A stretch of 20,632 nucleotides of DNA from F1-120-MAGs238 sp964484185 (GTDB taxonomy: Bacteria; Planctomycetota; Phycisphaerae; Phycisphaerales; UBA1924), in NCBI GenBank assembly GCA_964484185.1, contig CAZAEQ010000058.1, forward strand, positions 1 to 20,632. The letters run 5' to 3'. The notes under the pieces were generated by a model, which saw nothing but the letters and a program-made list of their open reading frames with translations, was not told the DNA's origin and did not search any database. Below, piece by piece: positions 16,415-20,632 of this stretch (positions within the stretch are counted from its first letter, which is position 1; each line of letters starts with the position of its first letter). A program made the translations under genes and the position numbers.

Positions 16415-16443
16415 TTGACAAACTCGCCCAGTTCTGCCATGAT
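16415..16443 (+). promoter_or_regulatory. Sigma-70 promoter of the GH94 gene
   Basis: TTGACA (16415-16420), a 17-bp spacer and CATGAT (16438-16443, four of six to consensus). It lies directly after the terminator and gives a leader of about 25 bases to the ATG at 16475. Confidence 0.7.
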
Positions 16444-16456
16444 GCAAGCGTTTACA
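16443..16456 (+). promoter_or_regulatory. LacI-family operator, GH94 gene
   Basis: TGCAAGCGTTTACA has a central CG and arms TGCAAG and TGTAAA (reverse complement). It begins on the last base of the -10 box and covers the transcription start, the classic position for repression. Confidence 0.75.
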
Positions 16457-16474
16457 TTACTCTTCGGAGCATCC

Positions 16475-18964
16475 ATGCTCGCTAATCGGTTCGGACAGTT
16501 TCTCCCAGACGGACGCACCTTCCGTATTCATGACCACGACACCCCCATGCCGTGGGTCAATGTCATTAGCACCGGCCGCTTTGGCCTCGTTATCTCCCAG
16601 AACGGCGGCGGGTTCTCGTTCTTCGACGATGCCCAGCACTGTGTCATCACCCGCTGGGAAATGGACCTGGTCCGCGATTGCTACGGCAAATTCCTCTACC
16701 TCTCTGATCTCGATGCTGCAGGCTCGCCCCATGTCTGGTCGCTCGCGCCCGCGCCGACTCGTCCGGCATACCAGAATTTTGAGTGCGATCACTCCACCGG
16801 TTCAACCACTTTCCGCACGCGTTACAGCGATATCGCCGCAGAGTGGAAGATCAGCGTCGCTGCAGATCACCCGGCTGAAGTGTGGACTCTCAAGATCACG
16901 AATCATTCTGGTGTGAAGCGTCGTCTGCGGCTCTCCTCATATATGGAGTGGTGCTGCGGCGTAGCTCCCGACACCAAACGCGAATTCCATCGCCTCTTTT
17001 TCACAGTCTCGCACGACCCCGCTCGCCACGCAATCCTCTCGACCAAGAACATGTGGGATGTGCCGCCAAAGTCTGAAGCTGAACACTGGAACAAGCCCTG
17101 GCCATACGTCGCTGCTCACGCGATGGTGATGGGTTCAAAGAAGCTGACACACGAGCACGCGATCGCAGACAAGACGTTGTTCCTCGGCAAATACGGCTCG
17201 ACTGCCAAGCCGCGTGCGATGACAGCTCCTTCTCTGACCAACTCGGGCTTTGGAAGATTCAGCGATCCAATCGCCGCCAGTGGGGGGGATTTCACGCTCG
17301 AACCCGGCGAAACGATCGAAGTCGGATACGTGCTGACGATCGCAAGCGATGTCCGCGGCGTACATGAAAACCTCGATGCCCTCAACACGCTCGACGCTCT
17401 GCACAAATCGCAGAACTCCTCCACAGGATTCTGGAACAACTTGCTCGCACCGACAAGTGTCTCGACCGATCGCGACGATTTCAATGTCTTGAACAACACA
17501 TGGTTGCCATATCAGGCAATCAGTGGCCGCCTTTTCGGGCGAACTGGGTATTACCAGCAGTCCGGTGCATTCGGCTATCGCGATCAATTGCAAGACAGCC
17601 AGGTCTGGTTGCCACTTGCACCAGAACGTTGCCTCGCACAGATCATGCGCCACGCCGCGAAGCAATTCGTCGATGGGTCAGTCTATCACTGGTGGCATGA
17701 GCTTGCGGATTTCGGAAACCACACCGCGTGTTCCGATGACTATCTCTGGCTCGCATTCATCACCGCAAATTACCTCAAAGAAACCGGCGACTTCGCGGCT
17801 CTTACCAAGACCGCCCGCTTCGTCGACTCTCCCGAACTTTCCACCCTCAAAGACCATTGCCTTCGTTCGATCCGCCGCACCTTCAAGCGGACAAGCGCCC
17901 GTGGCCTGCCCTTCATCGGGTCATGCGACTGGAACGATGGGCTTTCCGCGATGGGCCTCGAAGAAAAAGGCGAATCAGTCTGGCTCGCCATGTTCCTCTG
18001 CCAGATTCTCGCAGATTGGGGAACAATCCTCGATACTGCCGGCGACAGCGCACTTGCCTCAGAGCTGCGTAGCAAACGCGACCAATACATCAAGGCAATT
18101 GAAACCCATGCTTGGGACGGCTCGTATTACAAGGCAGCTACCAAAGACAGCGGCGAGTGGATCGGTGCAAGTAACTGCGCAGAGGGCAAAATTCATCTCA
18201 ACCCGCAAACTTGGTCAATTCTCGCTGACATCGTTGTCACTCCGCGCTCTGCCGCCCTAGACATTTCCGACAGAGGACACGCGGCATGGGAAGCTGTTCG
18301 CAGCAAACTCGTAACTCCATACGGCCCGTTGCTCGTCGATCCCGCATACACAGTTCCCGATCCCACCATCGGTTACATCACGCGTTACAGCCCCGGTTCC
18401 CGCGAAAACGGCGGCGTCTACATGCACGCAGCAACGTGGGCTCTGGCCGCCGCGTGCAAGATGAAGGACCGGGCCTCGGTCGAAAAGATCTTTGACTCTG
18501 TCTCGCCGCCATTGCGTGGCAGCGATGCGGCGAACTACTTCGCCGAGCCCTACGTCATGCCCGGCAATGTCGATGGCCCGCTATCAGACACTCCCGGCCG
18601 CGCAGGCTGGACCTGGTACACCGGATCCGCCGCGTGGCTCAATCGCGTGTGTATGGAATGGGTGCTTGGCATTCGCCCGACATGGCAGGGATTGGTTGTC
18701 GATCCAGTGCCGCCCGCGAGCTTTGGAAAGATCGAAGTCAAGCGTCACTGGCGCGGCACCGAATTCACATTTGTGTTCGATGCCGCTTCATTTGTTGAAG
18801 GCGCAGTTCCATCACTGGTCGTCAACGGCCAGGTCTTCCGCGGCAATGTCATTCAAGCAGAACTACTCCCGGGCCTTGGAAAGAAGGTTCGGGTTGATGT
18901 CTCGTGGTCAGGAGTTCCGACGGTCAGTATGGCCAGACGCCCGTCGACGCAGCCATTGGGCTGA
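16475..18964 (+). CDS. GH94 glycoside phosphorylase
   Basis: GH94 enzymes cleave beta-linked gluco-oligosaccharides with phosphate, inverting to alpha-glucose 1-phosphate, and so save ATP. The 829-residue product has no signal peptide and should be cytosolic. The N-terminal beta-sandwich (about 1-310; GRFGLVISQNGGGFSFF, CVITRWEMDLVRD) precedes an (alpha/alpha)6 barrel with GAFGYRDQLQDSQ (364-376), VYHWWHE, CSDDYLWLAF and SCDWNDGLSAMG (483-494), whose Asp residues include the expected general acid. ENGGVYMHAATW and GRAGWTWYTGSAAWL are also diagnostic. GGAG five bases before the ATG at 16475 fixes the start; a longer frame from 16376 would run through the terminator loop, promoter and operator. 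Size is close to cellobiose or laminaribiose phosphorylases (about 800) and smaller than known 1,2-beta-oligoglucan phosphorylases (about 1,100), so linkage specificity is open. Confidence 0.95.
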   Translation: MLANRFGQFLPDGRTFRIHDHDTPMPWVNVISTGRFGLVISQNGGGFSFFDDAQHCVITRWEMDLVRDCYGKFLYLSDLDAAGSPHVWSLAPAPTRPAYQNFECDHSTGSTTFRTRYSDIAAEWKISVAADHPAEVWTLKITNHSGVKRRLRLSSYMEWCCGVAPDTKREFHRLFFTVSHDPARHAILSTKNMWDVPPKSEAEHWNKPWPYVAAHAMVMGSKKLTHEHAIADKTLFLGKYGSTAKPRAMTAPSLTNSGFGRFSDPIAASGGDFTLEPGETIEVGYVLTIASDVRGVHENLDALNTLDALHKSQNSSTGFWNNLLAPTSVSTDRDDFNVLNNTWLPYQAISGRLFGRTGYYQQSGAFGYRDQLQDSQVWLPLAPERCLAQIMRHAAKQFVDGSVYHWWHELADFGNHTACSDDYLWLAFITANYLKETGDFAALTKTARFVDSPELSTLKDHCLRSIRRTFKRTSARGLPFIGSCDWNDGLSAMGLEEKGESVWLAMFLCQILADWGTILDTAGDSALASELRSKRDQYIKAIETHAWDGSYYKAATKDSGEWIGASNCAEGKIHLNPQTWSILADIVVTPRSAALDISDRGHAAWEAVRSKLVTPYGPLLVDPAYTVPDPTIGYITRYSPGSRENGGVYMHAATWALAAACKMKDRASVEKIFDSVSPPLRGSDAANYFAEPYVMPGNVDGPLSDTPGRAGWTWYTGSAAWLNRVCMEWVLGIRPTWQGLVVDPVPPASFGKIEVKRHWRGTEFTFVFDAASFVEGAVPSLVVNGQVFRGNVIQAELLPGLGKKVRVDVSWSGVPTVSMARRPSTQPLG

Positions 18965-19038
18965 TGTTCGCGGGGCGGTGGCGACACAATTACAATCGGC
19001 TGGCGTTTTGTTCGAGCGCAGCTGAAGGAGCACACGGT

Positions 19039-19806
19039 ATGAAAACTCAATATTCCTCTCCGACCAAGCAACGCTCGCCTCGAGGATTCACCCTGATCGA
19101 GTTGCTCGTCGTCATCGCAATCATCGCGATGCTGATGAGCATCCTTCTGCCGTCACTTGGAAATGCGCGACGGAGCGCGTGGACAACTGTCTGTCAGGCG
19201 AATCTGCGCTCGCTTGGCCAGGCGCTTTCGATGTACTTCAATGAGCAAAAGGACCCGCAGTTCCCCAACCTCAACGGTCCCAACGGCGGCGCTCCATTCA
19301 TGCAGGTCAACATGGTTGACGCCCTGCAGGAATACCTGGGCAACGCAGGCAACAAGCCCTTTGAATGTCCCGCGGCCAAAGGCCTTTCAAGCGTTCGAGA
19401 TCAGTCCAACCTGGCGTACCTCCTCAGCGGCGGGCGCATATTTTCACTCCCCGTCCCCAACATCAATCCAGCACTAATTACTACCTACACCGAATACTGG
19501 TTTAACGATTCCGCAGAGCTTCCAATGGCGGGAAATCCCGGGCTTTTCTCGGGTGTTTCCAACCGCAAGACGCGTCTGATCCGCCACTTTGAGGATGTCG
19601 TGCTCGCAACCGATGCACTCGATGAATTTCCCCGGCATGCGGCCAGATCAAATACTGGTCGACAGACTGTCGGCGCAAACAACTTCCTCTTTGGCGATCT
19701 CTCAATCAAACTGATTGATATCCTGACCTACAGAAATCAGCCGGCTTCACAAAATAAGTGGGGGGCATCTCCTCCTTTCTACAATTGGGGCCACACCCGT
19801 CCATAA
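19039..19806 (+). CDS. Pseudopilin with prepilin-type N-terminal cleavage/methylation domain
   Basis: The 255-residue protein has the prepilin signal RGFTLIELLVVIAIIAMLM: cleavage would follow G16, leaving Phe at +1 and Glu at +5. The hydrophobic helix (17-40) is followed by a soluble region containing CQANLRSLGQALSMYFNE (52-69), FECPAAKG, YWFNDSAELPM and a final NNFLFGDLSIKLI, resembling the C-terminal H-x9-DG region of planctomycete pseudopilins. AAGGAG eight bases before the ATG at 19039 fixes the start; the longer frame from 18904 overlaps the GH94 gene. It follows GH94 by 74 bp without a visible promoter or terminator, so read-through from the GH94 promoter is likely. Its place beside a sugar transporter suggests a role in a type II-like secretion or surface fibre serving polysaccharide capture; this is inference. 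Confidence 0.9.
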   Translation: MKTQYSSPTKQRSPRGFTLIELLVVIAIIAMLMSILLPSLGNARRSAWTTVCQANLRSLGQALSMYFNEQKDPQFPNLNGPNGGAPFMQVNMVDALQEYLGNAGNKPFECPAAKGLSSVRDQSNLAYLLSGGRIFSLPVPNINPALITTYTEYWFNDSAELPMAGNPGLFSGVSNRKTRLIRHFEDVVLATDALDEFPRHAARSNTGRQTVGANNFLFGDLSIKLIDILTYRNQPASQNKWGASPPFYNWGHTRP

Positions 19807-19828
19807 TGTCTTAGTTAACGGAGGTTTC

Positions 19829-20218
19829 ATGGGCTTACGCGAAGTTATCAATCAGAAACCCTGGCTCGGTTGGACGCTTGTGGGCGTTTTTCTGGGAGTT
19901 GGTCTTACGTACCTCGCACTGGGTTGGGGCGGCGGAAAAGATCCGTACAACCCTGAGCGGCTCAAGGAAATGGTGACTGTTAAATTCACCGATGACGGCT
20001 CGACGATGCAGATGCCTCGCGGGCGCATCGAAAAGATGATCGCCGAGCGCCCAGAGTTAAATGAAAACGAGGGAATCACCAATCCCAAAACTGGCAAGCC
20101 CACAGGATTTCTATTTGATGAAGACGACTGGAAGGAAATGATGGCTCGATTGAAAGCGGAAAAGGGTGTCCCGGCTCCCAAGAACGATCCCGCGCCGGTC
20201 GATGCCGCTCCCAAATAG
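19829..20218 (+). CDS. Small membrane-anchored protein of unknown function
   Basis: I do not recognise this 129-residue protein. One hydrophobic segment lies at about 14-33 (GWTLVGVFLGVGLTYLALGW), preceded by basic residues, so the rest is predicted outside the cytoplasm. The soluble part has an ordered core (VTVKFTDDGSTMQMPRGRIE, then NPKTGKPTGFLFDEDDWKEM) and a Pro/Ala-rich end. GGAGG four bases before the ATG is one of the best ribosome-binding sites in the window. It lies 22 bp after the pseudopilin and 7 bp before the solute-binding protein gene, so it is in the same operon and may be an accessory to pilin assembly or uptake. Confidence 0.82.
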   Translation: MGLREVINQKPWLGWTLVGVFLGVGLTYLALGWGGGKDPYNPERLKEMVTVKFTDDGSTMQMPRGRIEKMIAERPELNENEGITNPKTGKPTGFLFDEDDWKEMMARLKAEKGVPAPKNDPAPVDAAPK

Positions 20219-20225
20219 GGCAACC

Positions 20226-20632
20226 ATGGCACACGCCACCGATGACGATGCCAGCACCGGTCGCACGTTTGCATCAATTTCGCGTCGCGCTGCGCTCGTG
20301 TCCTTCGGTGCAGCTGGTGCCGCCTTCGTAGCCTTCGGTCCGCGCCCCGCCCGCGAAAATTCCGGCGGCAGAATCGTCCTTAACTACTGGGAAAAATGGA
20401 CCGGCCACGAAGGCAAGGCCATGCAGGCCATCGTCGATCGCTTCAATGCCTCCCAGGATCGCATCTTCGTCCGCTACATGATGACTTCCGGCATCGACCA
20501 AAAAGCAACAATCGCCATCGCCGGCGGCGATCCTCCCGACCTCGTCGGCCTCAACAGTCACAACGTTCCCTCCTTCGCCGAAACCGAAGAAATTCAAACT
20601 CTCGATGATCTTGGCGGCATTTCCACCGACCG
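20226..20632 (+). CDS. Extracellular sugar-binding protein of an ABC transporter, N-terminal part
   Basis: The visible 135 residues run off the right edge. The N-terminus is Tat-like: twin Arg at 20-21 (SISRRAALVSFGAAG) followed by a hydrophobic stretch to about residue 38. The mature part starts like a family 1 solute-binding protein: RIVLNYWEKWTGHEGKAMQA (49-68), IVDRFNASQDRIFV, then IAGGDPPDLVGLN (98-110), a typical sugar-binding segment. The start at 20226 leaves only 7 bp after the preceding stop, indicating an operon. Permease genes would be expected next. Given the context it probably imports oligosaccharides for the GH94 and GH1 enzymes. Confidence 0.88.
   Translation, partial: MAHATDDDASTGRTFASISRRAALVSFGAAGAAFVAFGPRPARENSGGRIVLNYWEKWTGHEGKAMQAIVDRFNASQDRIFVRYMMTSGIDQKATIAIAGGDPPDLVGLNSHNVPSFAETEEIQTLDDLGGISTD

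Noticed and set aside
17523..18260. 245-codon plus-strand frame within the GH94 gene
   Set aside because: A shifted frame with Ser/Pro/Arg-rich composition lying over the GH94 catalytic region.

Overview
The window looks like a chromosomal segment of a planctomycete, most likely class Phycisphaerae. The pointers are a secreted protein ending in a double 'GC-type' dockerin (ADFNMDGVVDFFDYLDF repeated, final Cys), a second secreted protein ending in a PAPG...ARRRQR sorting tail (a PEP-CTERM variant common in that class), a pseudopilin encoded beside a sugar-binding ABC component, and a cytosolic HAMP-array sensor kinase. Assignment is from sequence reading only. No tRNA, rRNA, CRISPR array or insertion sequence was seen.

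Left part (1-7.0 kb). A sensor kinase made of tandem 92-residue HAMP modules (minus strand, runs off the left edge) is divergent from a stand-alone receiver protein. Next is a compact pntAB operon on the minus strand (proton-pumping NAD(P) transhydrogenase) with a plausible promoter. A plus-strand exported protein with an HExxH zinc-protease motif follows.

Central and right part (7.1-20.6 kb). This is a carbohydrate-utilisation locus: a secreted carbohydrate-binding-like dockerin protein, a 1038-residue exported (alpha/alpha)6-barrel glycosidase-like protein, a cytosolic GH1 beta-glucosidase, a LacI-family repressor, a GH144/glycoamylase-type lipoprotein, a PEP-CTERM-tagged secreted protein, a GH94 glycoside phosphorylase, a pseudopilin, a small membrane protein, and the start of a Tat-exported sugar-binding protein of an ABC transporter that continues outside the window.

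The most notable signal is a set of five near-palindromic 14-bp sites fitting TGNAANCGNTTNCA, the usual layout of LacI-family operators. They occur in the promoter regions of the dockerin protein, the divergent glycosidase/GH1 pair, the divergent lacI/GH144 pair, the PEP-CTERM protein and the GH94 phosphorylase. Two promoters (dockerin and GH94) share the same layout: TTGACA, a 16-17 bp spacer, a CATNAT -10 box, and an operator starting on the last base of the -10. The locus therefore reads as one regulon in which a single repressor controls the extracellular endo-enzyme, two non-catalytic surface proteins, a phosphorylase, a glucosidase and probably uptake. GH144 plus GH94 plus GH1 would fit beta-1,2-glucan (sophoro-oligosaccharide) use, but the substrate is inferred, not shown.

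Starts were moved downstream of the longest open frame for pntA, the large glycosidase, GH1, the PEP-CTERM protein, GH94 and the pseudopilin, using ribosome-binding sites, signal peptides, family N-termini and the position of promoters, operators or a terminator. The plus strand is G-rich up to about 12 kb and C-rich after about 13.9 kb regardless of gene direction, a GC-skew switch of the kind seen near a replication terminus or an inversion endpoint.
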